NCBI GenBank assembly: GCA_963575745.1
Contig: CAUYUJ010020153.1
Span: forward strand, 62,001 to 126,000
Source: Prorocentrum cordatum
Lineage: Eukaryota; Sar; Dinophyceae; Prorocentrales; Prorocentraceae
Length of the DNA: 64,000 nt
Direction: 5' to 3'
Under the pieces are notes generated by a model. It was not told the DNA's origin. It worked only from the letters and a program-made list of their open reading frames with translations, and did no database searches. Each line of letters opens with the position of its first letter. Position 1 is the stretch's first letter. This document shows, in pieces, positions 1 to 10,019 of the stretch. A program made the position numbers and the translations under genes.

Positions 1-537
1 CGCCGCGGCCAGCATCCATGGCCCCATCGCGCGCGCGCCGGGGCACCGACCGATCCCAAGTGTTGGGATATCGTTGGTATGCCTCTCTTGTCGTCGCGGC
101 TGAGCCGGCGACAGACCGCGGGGACTCGGTAGCATCATCGGGGGCCCGAACGTCTGGGGCGTCAGGTCTAAGCGGCGGAGGTGGCGTTAAAGGTCTAGCC
201 TTCGCCTCATCCGGTGCCCTCCTCGGTCCCGCGAGGTCGGCCTGGCCGTCGCGGTATGGATCATCGTTTTTATGATCTCGCATAATTTGCAATAAACTGC
301 TAGCAGCAGTCGCCACTGGGACACCATACTTTCCGCATGCAGTGCGGAAGGGTCCATCTTCTTTATCCTGGAGTTCTGTTCCAGGATCAGGATATTTGTC
401 CTGAAGCTAAGAAATGGCTTCTTGTATGAGGGCACCCTGGCAACGGACATCATTCTGCACTTTCCTGCCCATATTATGGGCCCACTTCTCTATTATGTCG
501 TCCGTTTGAACAGCGGCACGAACACGGCAGTCAAGAG
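1..537 (-). pseudogene. block A polyprotein fragment beyond the PAT insertion
   Basis: On the minus strand one frame runs from 537 to the window start with a single stop (TAG at 407-409). It reads charged, protein-like sequence such as ELQDKEDGPFRTACGKYG. I recognise no domain. Three things link it to the coding region ending at 10130: the 11-nt family A palindrome at 97-107, the shared orientation, and an exact in-frame join. The frame reading THR-ASP-GLU up to 10130 continues as ALDCRVRAAV from 538 once the 538-10129 element is removed. The fragment is therefore probably the distal part of the block A element and is cut by the window edge. Its function is unknown. Confidence 0.5.
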
Positions 538-647
538 CATAATGAGACCGTGTTTTTCCAGCGGAGAAGATCTGCTACTATCTGACAGGGTTACAACACG
601 CAGCTGGGACGAAGTGAGATCGTTAGAATCACACGTCCGAGGCATTC
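538..647 (-). repeat. split direct repeat B2 (3' end of PAT-like element)
   Basis: A 110-bp sequence matching 809-918 with three mismatches, ending at the element's 3' boundary. In coding orientation it is the terminal B2 copy. Confidence 0.88.
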
Positions 648-702
648 TGCAAAGCATTGATTGAAGTGAGGGATGGGAGAACGAATTGCTCGAAAGGGCG
701 GG

Positions 703-812
703 TGCCTTTTGATGCTTGAGCCCAGGCGGTTGCGGTGAGCAACGCGGGGGGCCAAGCCTGGACACGACACCCGAAAAACCTTTCACATCATTCCCGTGCA
801 CGCACTAACATA
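703..812 (-). repeat. split direct repeat A2
   Basis: A 110-bp sequence that reads as identical to 10020-10129. It abuts repeat B1 and shares the 4 bp CATA with it. This composite B1A2 junction is what a circular intermediate of such elements would contain. Confidence 0.88.
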
Positions 813-918
813 ATGAGACCGTGTTTTACCAGCGGAGAAGATCTGCTACTATCTGACAGGGTTACAACACACAGCTGGGACGAAGTGAGATCGTTAGAAT
901 CACACGTCCAAGGCATTC
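809..918 (-). repeat. split direct repeat B1
   Basis: Internal copy of the 110-bp B repeat, immediately downstream of the methyltransferase ORF (stop near 1004) in coding orientation. It differs from B2 at three positions. Confidence 0.88.
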
Positions 919-1003
919 CAAACATCCCGAAATGAAAAGGGTTCACAGGGGCGAGGGAGGGGAAGAGAGGAGGGGAAAAGCGAAAGCACCCAAGGCATGA
1001 GCC

Positions 1004-1741
1004 TCATTGGGCCCCGGTACGGACGGGGCCGCCAGAATTGTACGAGCAGGAGGCGCGCTTCTTAGCAGCGAGAGCCTTACCTAAAGCAGTGGCCAGGCGA
1101 GAGGGGTAAGGCTGGGCAATTGAGGTCCACAGAACATTCTGGTCATTGCGGCCGCTCAGCTCAATGACGGCGGAGAGTGCGAGAGCACATACCTGCTTTT
1201 CCAGTGCAGACTCTGTCCAGCGAGCACGTGTCCTCAGGGTCCATGTGGCCGCAAACCAGCCATGTCCTTTTTGGCCACGGCGTCCCCCACTGAGTCGCCA
1301 TTCAGCACGCGCCTGACTACACAGAGCAAGTATCTCGGGAATGAACCACAGGCGGGAAGTTGACGGGTTCTCAAGTATCCACGGAATCTTGTAGCGATTG
1401 AGATGTCTAAGAATGCGAAGTACGGCCCGAATTATCTTGTTACCAGTCTCGAGTGAAGCCCGGTCACGATCGGTAGCATCAGTAAGGTCAGTCCCCCATG
1501 GTTGAGTGCGTGAACGTATCTGAAAGGTCCTATCACGAGCGATAGTCAGTGAAGCGCAGGGGAGGGCAATCATGGCGGCGAAGATCTTGCCGTCACGGAT
1601 GTCCGAGAGCAGTAGGCGAAGCACAGCCGGGTCGGTGATGTCATGGTTGGGCCCGCGGATGATGTCCCAGGCCTTGGCTGAGAACCCCAGCCGCATGACT
1701 GCCCGAGCAACCTTGCCCGAGCCGGGGAACAGGTCGGCCAT
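1004..1741 (-). CDS. retrotransposon C5-type DNA methyltransferase-like protein
   Basis: About 245 residues starting at ATG 1741, 17 bp after the recombinase stop. It opens with a SAM-binding motif (ADLFPGSGKVARAV). It then has a proline-cysteine motif (ALPCASL) in the place of the catalytic cysteine loop of cytosine-5 methyltransferases, and WILENPSTSRLW in the place of the Glu-Asn motif. DIRS and PAT elements are known to carry a methyltransferase domain of uncertain role. The set seen here (FxGxG, PC, EN) resembles the C5 class more than the adenine DPPY class. The same frame stays open upstream through the recombinase gene, but that stretch is an Arg/Gly/Ala-rich shadow, so I chose the internal ATG. 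The reading frame is intact. Confidence 0.7.
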   Translation of the reverse strand: MADLFPGSGKVARAVMRLGFSAKAWDIIRGPNHDITDPAVLRLLLSDIRDGKIFAAMIALPCASLTIARDRTFQIRSRTQPWGTDLTDATDRDRASLETGNKIIRAVLRILRHLNRYKIPWILENPSTSRLWFIPEILALCSQARAEWRLSGGRRGQKGHGWFAATWTLRTRARWTESALEKQVCALALSAVIELSGRNDQNVLWTSIAQPYPSRLATALGKALAAKKRASCSYNSGGPVRTGAQ

Positions 1742-1758
1742 GTAGGTGCCATCTTTGG

Positions 1759-3135
1759 CTAGCCGCGGACGGGCGGTGGCCTTGGGGCACGCTCGGGCGA
1801 CCAGAGGAACTCGACGAGCTGGTCCTCGCACAGGCGCATGTGCGCTTGTATCTCGGCAGGGAGCTTGTTCCAGAAGCTTCCGAGGCGGGCGCTCTTCTCG
1901 TAGCGCACGAGGCTTCTCCAGCTCTTCCACATCCCGCGCTTCTGACACTCCTCCTGGCTGCGATTTGGCTTGAGGCGATCTATCGACGGCCCCGAGTGTC
2001 TCATCTGGTAAGGTACAAGGTGCGGCATGCCCAGCATCTTGGCCACAGTCTTGAACTCCGCCAAGAAGGTGAGATAGTCGAAGGACCACAGCCGGCCGCC
2101 CTTCTCCTTCAAGGCCTGGAGGAAGTCGTGCACCCACGGCAGCATGTAGGCCGAGTCGATGATCAGCGAGTCGTCCGCGTCCCCGGTCTTGCTCCTCTTC
2201 TCCCCCTCCGAAGGATGCAAAAGGAGGCTCCAGTACTGCGACACAGGCGATGCCGGGGCCACCAGGTTGTCCGAGGTAAGGTTGAGGAGCTCCGAGGGCC
2301 TGAGGTAGCAGCTGACTCCGATCATCACGGCGAGCCCCATGGCCAGCATGCCCCGCCTCGCGAACTCCACCGCGATGGCACACCAGACCGGCAGGGGCGC
2401 GGGCTTGCGGGGGCGCCCTGGAGTTAGGCGCCCCCATCCTTTCAGGCAACGCCAGGCCCGCGGCATCTTGCTGAGCCCGACTCTCGAGAAGTCGGGAGAG
2501 CGGGCCATCACCGCGGCGAGGAGCTTCTCGCCCCTGAACGCCTGCTCGCCCCGGAAGAACATGTGGTTCATGTACTCCACCAAGGCGGCGTCGGTGAGCG
2601 CGGACGTGGTGGTGCGCAGCTGCCGCAGGTAGGCAAAGTCCACGAACCCCTGCAGCTCCATGACGTACTGGCGCTGCGTGCGCACCGAGACGGCCATCTC
2701 CTCCAGCACCGACGACTGCGGCGGCAGGGACTCGGCTAGCTGCAGGTACCTGCGCGCGCGCCGGTCGGCACGCAGGGTTCGGACCCGCTGCTGAGATGAC
2801 CTGTCGTTTGGTCCCCTCTCCATCTCGTCGGCCGTAGTAGTGCCATCGCTGTCCACGTCGGCGGCCGCGGCGGTGGCAGCGGCCGTGACTGCTGCTGTAG
2901 CCCACGCGGGCCCCTTGACCGCCAGCGTCTCCAGGGACCCTTTGGTCGGGGGCACCTTCCCAGCGTCCAGCTTCGAGCGTATCTCCGGTCGCGGGAGGGT
3001 GCGCGTCCTCGATGGCCCCGGGGTCGCTGAAGGCGGACAGGAAGTCGCCGTCGGACGCGCACTGGTCGTCGTGCGCCGGCTCTTCTCGCCAGCGATGGTG
3101 TGGCTCGGCGCCTCCAGGGCGCGGGTCCGCTTCAT
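1759..3135 (-). CDS. tyrosine recombinase of PAT-like element
   Basis: An intact frame of 458 codons. The N-terminal third is Ala/Thr-rich linker and may begin as a fusion to RNase H. The core-binding part starts around residue 140 (RTQRQYVMELQGFVDFA). The catalytic part shows the first Arg in YLRPSELLNL, the second box PYQMRHSGPS and the terminal Trp and Tyr in GMWKSWRSLVRYEKSAR. The usual His of the HxxR box is Tyr (YQMR), which may be normal for this lineage. It catalyses integration of the circular cDNA of this retrotransposon class. It lies between RT/RNase H and the methyltransferase, one frame off RT/RNase H. Confidence 0.85.
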   Translation of the reverse strand: MKRTRALEAPSHTIAGEKSRRTTTSARPTATSCPPSATPGPSRTRTLPRPEIRSKLDAGKVPPTKGSLETLAVKGPAWATAAVTAAATAAAADVDSDGTTTADEMERGPNDRSSQQRVRTLRADRRARRYLQLAESLPPQSSVLEEMAVSVRTQRQYVMELQGFVDFAYLRQLRTTTSALTDAALVEYMNHMFFRGEQAFRGEKLLAAVMARSPDFSRVGLSKMPRAWRCLKGWGRLTPGRPRKPAPLPVWCAIAVEFARRGMLAMGLAVMIGVSCYLRPSELLNLTSDNLVAPASPVSQYWSLLLHPSEGEKRSKTGDADDSLIIDSAYMLPWVHDFLQALKEKGGRLWSFDYLTFLAEFKTVAKMLGMPHLVPYQMRHSGPSIDRLKPNRSQEECQKRGMWKSWRSLVRYEKSARLGSFWNKLPAEIQAHMRLCEDQLVEFLWSPERAPRPPPVRG

Positions 3136-4776
3136 GGCAGTCGTGGAATACGGCGCAGGCGAAAGGATCAGGGGTCTCGAGCGATTCGGGAACTTGAGCC
3201 GGCACGTCGTCGGATCGAGGTGGATCCGCAGGCTGAGGCAGGACGTCTTGGGGTCCGTGTCCGTCAGCCACTAGGCGAGTGAGATCCTTCGTGGAGTCGT
3301 AGTTGGGGTCGTAGATACGGGACCCAGCGTCGCTACTGTTGAGCTCTGAGGGACGCCACCTGAACCCGAATCGAACCCCTCGGGCCAGAGCGTAGGCCGC
3401 GATTCGTCTGATCTGCACCAAGAGGCCGAAGCTGCGGGCCCGAAATCTTTCACAGGCTAATATAACTGACATATTATCTCCCAATAACAATACTCTGCAA
3501 AATCCACCTGGAACACAATTACAAACTCTTGCGACAGCTTTGACCAGGACGCGGGCCTCAAGAATCAGGATATCCTCGGAGTAGGCCCACTTGCCATGCA
3601 AAATCAAGCGCCACCGATCCCCGTGAAGGAGGGCCCCGGGAATCTCAGGGAAGTCCTCACGCATCTCCCAGGCTCCAGCCTCCCGAACGTCCGAGGGGTC
3701 ACGTTCTTTTCCGTCGTCGACCTGCCATCGATCGGTGGTGGGCGAGTAGACGAACCCCGCGGCAGCGAGGGCACTGGCCCGGGCCGGCACCCCTCCGAGA
3801 CGACGGAAACGAGATCTTTCGAGGATCCTGCCCTGTTTTTTCACCGTCGACACTCCGAACTCGGAGCTGGCAATCCCCCAGCCGTACGGGCTGGCGTCCA
3901 CGGACAGTACCTGCGCGAGCCACGGCCGATCCCACTCGGAGCGAAGGAGCGGCATCAGCCCGAGGAAGCACTCGAGCTCCTGACGCGCGGAGTCCCACAC
4001 GTCGCTCTTGGCCCAGTACCGCTCGCGGATGAAGGTGTAGACGGTGTGCCACACGGACAGGGTCTCCCGGCACATCAGGCCGACGAATGTACAGTGGCCG
4101 AGCAAAACTTCGAGCTCCCGCCCTGCCAGGCGCCGCAGGGAGAGGGCCCACCGGAGGCCCAGTCTGACCTTCCAGTAGCGCCGGTGGTTGACGAGGGTCT
4201 GGTGCTTCTGGCCATCGAGCGTCACTCCCAGCGCCTCGGCGGTGTCAGAGTCCACCGAGATGTCGTGCATGATGAGGCCCGCGGCGTCGAAGGCCGCGAT
4301 GGTGTCCGTCAGAGCCCCCTTGACGTAGGAGGCGTCGAGCGACAGGAGCCCCACATTGTCGACGTAAACGTAGTGCCAGGAGGAGGTCGGGGACAGCACG
4401 ATGGGAGGCCCCCGGTCGGTAGCCACGCGGCTCGACGCGACCGCGGGGACCCGTTCCACCATGCCGAGGTTGGCCACCTGAGCGAAGTAGAGCGACCACG
4501 TCCAGCCCATGGGCAGCGCGAGGGCGCACGGCCAGAGGTAGTCGTCAGCGCGAGCGGGCACGCCCTCCACCAGCTGCCCGACGATGCCAAACTCCTTGGC
4601 CAGGCGCCTGGGTAGCAGAAGTACTTGGAGAGGTGGTTGCCGAACATCATACGGTGGAAGCAGTCCTTCACGTCAGCTTTGCCCAGGAAGATGGGCAACG
4701 TGCCGGTCTGCTCCGTATCGCACTCGATCCGACCAAGCCCTTCTGTCGACATCAGCTCGACCCCAGGAGGGGTCAC
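3080..4776 (-). pseudogene. RT/RNase H, distal part, frameshifted
   Basis: This continues the reverse transcriptase interrupted at 4777. Palm motif A is KADVKDCFHRM near 4680. A 1-nt frame change follows near 4605, inside a CCCAGGCGCC run. The next frame holds LPMGWTWSLYFAQ near 4500 and the catalytic box YVYVDN near 4360; the last residue is Asn instead of the commoner Asp. RNase H follows with SVDASPYGWG, a Glu in ILEARVL, LGDNMSVI and a final SSDAGSR near 3330. It copies the element RNA into cDNA. The frame passes into the recombinase region without a stop, so the natural RNase H end is uncertain and could be fused to the recombinase by a frameshift. Confidence 0.8.
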
Positions 4777-4781
4777 GAAAC
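4777..4781. repeat. target site duplication GAAAC, left
   Basis: GAAAC at 4777-4781 is repeated at 7310-7314 on either side of a unit with inverted ends. Removing one copy and the unit joins codons N-Q-R-F to V-T-P-P-G-V-E-L in the reverse transcriptase. Confidence 0.75.
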
Positions 4782-4823
4782 TCATGCAGATCCACATGGG
4801 GGTGGCGTCGACGGGGGGGGCGA
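4782..4823 (+). repeat. terminal inverted repeat, left
   Basis: About 42 bp containing the core CAGATCCACATGGGGGTG and a G8 run. It pairs with the reverse complement of 7268-7309 with about four mismatches. Confidence 0.82.
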
Positions 4824-7267
4824 AAGTTGAGCGCGCCGTCCGGCGCGAGATGATCTTTATTTTCCTCGGAGGGTGCCCATTGCGCGCGAGTTTTTCACCG
4901 TCGCGGTGCCCATGTTGCAGTTTGGTGATTGGGCGGGCTTCGTGACGGCCGGCTTCGTGCTCGGGCGAAGCGAGCAGGTTTGGGGCGCGCGCGCATTAGC
5001 GTTCAGGAGCGGTCGTCTGGCATGGCCCTTGTCCTCGCGCGAAGTGATGCGCCATTAAGGTCGCGCTCTCGAATGATCCTTAGAATTGGCAGTGGATTGC
5101 ATGGCTCATTTCCGAGGAGTCGCGCAGCGCGCCTAAATCTTGAAGGGTGCCACCTTCTTCAGCCGCTACTGGAGGGCGCGGGGCCACGTCGCGCCGGGGC
5201 CCCGGATTTCTTGATCCCAGGTCAAGGCCCATCGCACTCTAGACGACGCGTTCTCTGAGCAAGGCCGCGTCTGAATCCTCGTAGCTAGAATGGCACACGA
5301 TGTAATGAGACAACATCGCGGGGGCGCATGGTTTGACCCTGCTGCTCGTTTAGACACCGCCCCCGCTATCTTCATGTTTCTGGTGTTCGCGACTGGTGCG
5401 GGACGGGTGCATGCTAGCGGGCCCTTTCACGAGAGTACTTTGGCCCCCTGTCCGAGGCCCCTCGCACGCCCCTCCCCGCCCCGTTGCCCCCCCCAAGCCC
5501 CTACCTGGGCAGGCCGCAGTAATCGCTGCACCTCGCGTTCAAAGCGCATCGCCTCTTACTGCTGTCGCCGTTGCCCAGGGGGCGGGGGGAGGCAGGAGGA
5601 GCGAGGAGGAGGGAGGAGGAGGGGGGCGGGGGGGAGGAGGGAGGGGGGGGAAGGATGGGGGGCGAGGAGGAAGGAGTGGGCAGCGGAGGAGGGAAGAGGA
5701 GGAGGGAATAGAAGCGAGGATGGCGTCCGGGTGCCACTGCGCGGCCGCGGCCCCGTGAGGATCTCCGATGCGGTTTGCCATCGAACACGCTCAGCTGCCT
5801 TCGCCAAGTCAGGCTACGCGGTCTCAATTGTCCTGAACCAGACGGCACTAGTTGTCTCAATTTGTCTCAAAAAATCTCACCAAGCGAACCTTTCTGTCTC
5901 AATTTCTCTCAATTTGGGTCGTCCCCGGGATATTATATCTCAATTTCTCTCAATTTCTCTCAATTCCTCTCAAAATCTCTCAAACATTCTCAAGTCCTCT
6001 CAATATAGCTTACCATGAGAAAGCGCTACTACACAACAGCATCTTGATGGGCCGTTGCTCTCTCAAAAGACCTTTTCGCGACGTCCCTGGGAATGCCCTC
6101 GGCCCCCCGACCCGCTTCCTTGCCTCTCGAGGTAATCGAGGATAGGGCCCCCGTCCACCCTCTCCCTCCCTGCCTTGACTCCATCCTCTCCCTCCCCGCC
6201 TTGACTCTCCACCCCTCCCTACATCACTCCCCCCTTCCCTCCCCTTCCCTTCCTGCCCCCCCCCTTCCCTCCCTCCGTCCCTCTCCTCCCCCCTCCCCCT
6301 CGTCGTCGTCGTCGTCGCGGCGGCGGTTGGCCGGCGCCCGCTCCTCTCGCCCCCTGGGCCCGCTGCTTGGGGGAGGGCGGGCTCCCCGAAGCGCCGGTGG
6401 GAAGCCCTTCGGCGTGGCCCCGTCGGAGGCCTCCAGCGCTCCTCCTAGGGCCGTCCCTGGAGTCCTTGGCAGTCATGCGAGGTCTTCGGCGTATGTCCGA
6501 AGCCTCTGCAGGTTGTCGGCCGCCCCTGGAGGCTCTCGGAAGCCCCGAGCCTTTCCAGGGTCCTCGGGACCCTTGGAAGCCGCCAGGGCTCGCGGTCCTG
6601 GTGATCGTCTTGGGGGCCGGTGGGTTTCGGGGGGCTTCGGCTGCCTCTGGCGGCTTTCGGTGGTCTCCGGGAATCCCCCTTGCGATCCTCGGAGGTCCAT
6701 GGCAGCCCTCGGAGACCCTTTGTGGTCCCTGGTGTCTGCTTGGGCTCTTCGGGGGTCGTCGGGGATGTCTGGAAGCCTTTGGATGCCTCGGGGGGCTCGT
6801 CCTCCGGGGGGCTTGCAAAGTGCAAACGCACAAACATATGCACATGTGCATGTGCAAATACAGATGCACATGCCGAAATAATGATGATCCGGATTTGTGG
6901 TACGTTGTGCGTTGCAGGAACGATGCGTTGCTGTCGTCATTTTGCAACTGGTTTATGCTTGCAGGCGCAGTGGACTTGGGGATACCGCCAAGGGGTCCGA
7001 TCAGGCTTCTGGCGGCGGTTCGCTTGTGTAAATGTACGAAACCTCTGCGTCGTTATATCTGTTACGCTGTTGTGTGATTGCACCGAAATATTGTTGCAAA
7101 GCGCCCATTCTACAGACCCGCTGCGTCGAAGTGGTCTCGCGTGGCGGCCCTCCATAGCGGCATCCATGGACGTTGCGCATTGTTGTGCAGCCGCGTGCGT
7201 TTGGTTGTGTTTTGAGCGTGTTTGGTTGTGTTTTGAACACCCCTTGGCTCACTCAGCGGCGGTTTGA
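4824..7267. other. non-coding interior of the TIR insertion
   Basis: No credible gene. From left to right: mixed GC-rich DNA, a purine-rich GGAGG tract (about 5575-5705), a TCTCAAT array (about 5820-6010), a CCCTCCCTT pyrimidine tract (about 6160-6310), and a degenerate repeat rich in CTCGGGGG and GGAAGCC (about 6400-6815). A CACATGTGCATGTG palindromic stretch lies near 6840. Long open frames here are low-complexity artefacts. Confidence 0.7.
5820..6010 (+). repeat. TCTCAATTTC tandem array
   Basis: A degenerate array of about ten-base units of the form TCTCAATTTC/TCTCAAAATC. It is strikingly AT-richer than its surroundings. Confidence 0.8.
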
Positions 7268-7309
7268 TCGCCCCCCCCGTCTCCGCCACCCCCATGTGGA
7301 TCTGAAGGA
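7268..7309 (-). repeat. terminal inverted repeat, right
   Basis: Reverse complement of 4782-4823 with about four mismatches; it abuts the second GAAAC copy at 7310-7314. Confidence 0.82.
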
Positions 7310-7314
7310 GAAAC

Positions 7315-8080
7315 GTTGATTAGAGCGGCGGCAGTCGAGCACCATTCTCATGGAGGCGCGCTCCTTCTTCCACACGAAGAAAACACCTACGAACTCCTTG
7401 GGATCGCGGGTGAAGCCCACCAAGCCTTTCCGCTTCAGGTCCTTCACGAAAGTGGAGTACCGGCGGCGGCTATTGGCGAGCAGGGGGTCGGTGTAGGTCT
7501 TGATTTCGCCATTCGTCTCACGGTCAAGCTGGACCTCAGCATCAGTCCTGATCATCTGCTCCTCTGCCTCTACCAGATACTCGAGGGCGCGCCCCGTGAC
7601 CAGGGTTCCCACAGCCCGGGCCGTCGAGACGTCACAGGGAAGAGAAACCGCGCCCCGTTGGTAGGGTGCCAGGGTAGTGTAGGCCGTCTCGGTGTCGTAG
7701 ACTCCGCGGCCTCGAAGTAGCCCCTGAAAGGCTTCCTTCGGAGAGAGGTCGGAGGGTGGGTCCGAGTAGATCTGGACCCCCTGGGCGATTCGCGCCAGCA
7801 CCTCCCGTTGGAGTCGAAGACGGTATGGATGGACGTCACCTTGAGCACGAAGGGCGGCCTCACGATGTCCAACACCCCACAACCAATTTAGCGAGCGCAC
7901 GCACTGCCGCCAGTCCCTCATGAACCGGCGCTGGGCACGCCCCTGAAGGTGGATCCAGAAGTCCGCGACGAGGCTGGGGTCGTCGGGCAGCGGGAAGATC
8001 TCCGCGGATCCGCGTGCAGGCCCAGGAAGGCGAACGGCGGAGGGTGGGCCAGTCCCACCGCCGAGGGTCATATCACTCAT
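7315..8080 (-). pseudogene. Pol N-terminus and RT fingers, cut by insertion
   Basis: The ORF starts at ATG 8080, overlapping the Gag stop as ATGA. It runs about 255 codons through a basic leader (HLQGRAQRRFMRDWRQ) into the RT finger domain FVGVFFVWKKERASMRM followed by VLDCRRSNQRF. It ends at the GAAAC duplication and continues biologically at 4776. The FFVWKK and MVLDCR motifs are typical of DIRS-order reverse transcriptases. The two halves together would form the RT. This half has no internal stop. Confidence 0.8.
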
Positions 8081-9583
8081 TGCGTCTCCGCCGCGGCGGC
8101 GGCGCCTTTGCCTCCCTTCGGGGCGCCACGGCCCGGTCCTTTGGGGGGCTGGCCCGCCGCGGCGGCGACAGGTGCGCCGCGTCCAGCGGCGGGAAGGCCG
8201 CCAGCGGCGACGGCGTCGGCAGCGATCGGAAGGTTGCGGGCTCGGGCCCGCATGGACTCGACCTCGGCCTCGTCCTTGGCCCTCTTGGCCACGTAGTGCT
8301 TCAGCTCGGGCGCGACCATGTCCACCGCAGAGCCCACGCCGGAGTAGAGCCTCGCGTTGGCCCACTGCGGCCGAGAGGGGTCGCCCGAGTACGCGTCCAC
8401 GATGCTCTGGATGCGGCGCGCTATGATCTCGAAGCTGACCAGCGACGGCATGTTGAGCTGGTCGTAGGTGCCCCCCACGTAGATGACCTCGCAGAGAACG
8501 GAGAGCTCGTGCATGACCCGCTCGCCCGGCCCGAGGTTCTTCGAGCGGGACCAAAGGTCGAGCCACATCCTGATGTTGCCACCGTGCCGATCAGAGTGCC
8601 TGAGGATATACATCAGGCTAGACGGCCCCTCCACAGGGCTGTCGGTCCACACCGTGGGGTAGCTCTCCATGACCACGTTGCGCGCAAGTCTTGAAACGGA
8701 CGTTCATCGCGTCAGTGTCCACCCACAAGGTGCGAACATCGCTCGGTTCGGTGGCATCCACAGGGGCGGCCGGCATGGCCCCCTCGCCCGGAGCAGGCGC
8801 GTGGCTCGGCACGATACCGACCCGCCGCCCGAAGTCAGTGGGCGTGCCGTCGGCGTCGCGGATCGCCACCTCGTAGGCCGAGGTCTTCATGGACGCGTAG
8901 TCGCCCACCTCCGCCTCGGGAACGCTCTGCACCGGCACTGTCTCACCGTTGATGTCGGCGACGCCGCGGTCGCCCAGCCTGATCATGACGCACGCGTGCG
9001 GCACAGGGGTACCCAACTCCCAGACCAGACCAGGCTCGCTGACGAGCCAGCGGCGCCGCTCGCCGCCCGCGGCCAGCACGCCGTCGCCCGCATCACCGGC
9101 GCCGCCAAGGGCCCCGGCGGCCCCGGCGCCCGCATCGGCGACAGGCGGGTCGCCTTCCTTGCCGGCGCGCCTCACCTGCTTGCCCTGGAGGCGGTGGCGG
9201 AGGAGCGGGTGCTGCCGCCCGTCCTCCGACAAGAAGTAGATCGGGTCCGCTGGCACGCGGCGATCGGGCTCGGCCTCCCGCAAGGTCGCCACCTCAGCGC
9301 GGGCCTCCGCGATCAGCCCGCGCAGCTCGTCGTCCGTCGGGAACTTCGCGAACTGCGCGATCTTGGCCCCGTCGTCTGGCAGAGACCTGGGCGGCTGACC
9401 CGCCGACATGAGGTACACCTTGTCCCAGTCCTTCTCCTCCTCGACGTACAGGTGGCCGCCGCCCGAGTACACGATCCAAGAGCCCTCGTGACACGGCCAC
9501 ACGATGACGCGCTCGTGCCTGAACCCGGGATCAGTGACGAACGACACGAGCAGCTGCGTCCCCGGCAGCCAGTCTTGCTCCAT
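8077..9583 (-). pseudogene. Gag-like protein of PAT-like element, one frameshift
   Basis: ATG 9583 opens a frame of 321 codons (MEQDWLPGTQLLVSFV...). Near 8690 the sensible sequence moves to another frame (RNVVMESYPTVWTDSP...), which ends at TGA 8077-8079, overlapping the Pol ATG by one base (ATGA). The second half is rich in His, Arg and Leu, then Ala/Gly/Pro with basic patches at its C-terminus, as expected for a nucleic-acid-binding capsid-like protein. No zinc knuckle is visible. The identity is inferred from position (first large ORF, before Pol). The one-base break suggests decay, though a sequencing indel is possible. Confidence 0.6.
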
Positions 9584-10004
9584 TGTGGATCACGCGGCGC
9601 TGCGCCGGGTCAGGCCGCGCACCACGGCGGCACCAATACAGCACGAAGAGGACCTCGAAGATCCCGAAACCCACGCAGCCGGCGAGGGCGAGGTCGGGCG
9701 AGGCCGCGAGGCTTGCCAGCCACGGCCAGACCACCTCGATCGCCGCGGCTCCGTCGGGCGCGAGCCGCGCCGAGGCCCCCAGCGGGGGCGGGACCGGCGG
9801 CTCGGGCGCCGCCGACGAGGGGCAGGTGCAGGAGCAGGAGCAGTCCCACGGCGGGGGCTCCCAGCACCAGTCGACGGCCCCCGCGGGGCCTGGGACTGCC
9901 GGCGCGGAGCGGCCAGCAGCGGTGCCGGCCAGCCAGCCGGAGAGCGAGGGGGCTATCACGGCGATCCAGGCGAGGACTACCACCTGGGATGGCGTGACAG
10001 CCAT
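9531..10004 (-). CDS. small two-membrane-segment ORF at the element 5' end
   Basis: 157 codons from ATG 10004, which lies 16 bp inside the A1 repeat, overlapping the start of Gag in another frame. Two hydrophobic stretches (VVVLAWIAVIAPSLSGWLAG and LALAGCVGFGIFEVLFVLYW) flank a Cys/Pro-rich middle (CWEPPPWDCSCSCTCP). I recognise no family. Position and uninterrupted frame suggest a possible leader or accessory protein of the PAT-like element, perhaps membrane-associated. It could also be a chance open frame in GC-rich DNA. Confidence 0.35.
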   Translation of the reverse strand: MAVTPSQVVVLAWIAVIAPSLSGWLAGTAAGRSAPAVPGPAGAVDWCWEPPPWDCSCSCTCPSSAAPEPPVPPPLGASARLAPDGAAAIEVVWPWLASLAASPDLALAGCVGFGIFEVLFVLYWCRRGARPDPAQRRVIHNGARLAAGDAAARVVRH

Positions 10005-10019
10005 CGAGCGAGAAACCCC

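Larger units (their letters stand above)
4782..7309. mobile_element. 2528-bp TIR insertion inside the RT gene
   Basis: The unit begins and ends with near-perfect inverted repeats of about 42 bp (core CAGATCCACATGGGGGTG, then a run of eight G) and is flanked by GAAAC duplications. Its removal restores a continuous reverse transcriptase. The interior has no recognisable transposase and consists of repeats and low-complexity DNA, so it is probably a non-autonomous DNA transposon. Dinoflagellate introner elements also have inverted ends and short duplications. However, GT-AG splicing here would join AAT CAA C to TTTCGTGA and give a stop, so I do not call it an intron. Confidence 0.78.

Noticed and set aside
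3596-4615. Plus-strand open frame of 339 codons
   Set aside because: It is antisense to the RT/RNase H of the PAT-like element, whose motifs are clear on the minus strand.
5290-6947. Several open frames inside the TIR insertion
   Set aside because: They follow purine, pyrimidine and TCTCAAT repeats and contain no domain or transposase motif.
4777-7314. Spliceable intron (introner) reading of the TIR insertion
   Set aside because: The only GT-AG option near the duplication joins the exons out of frame and creates a TGA.
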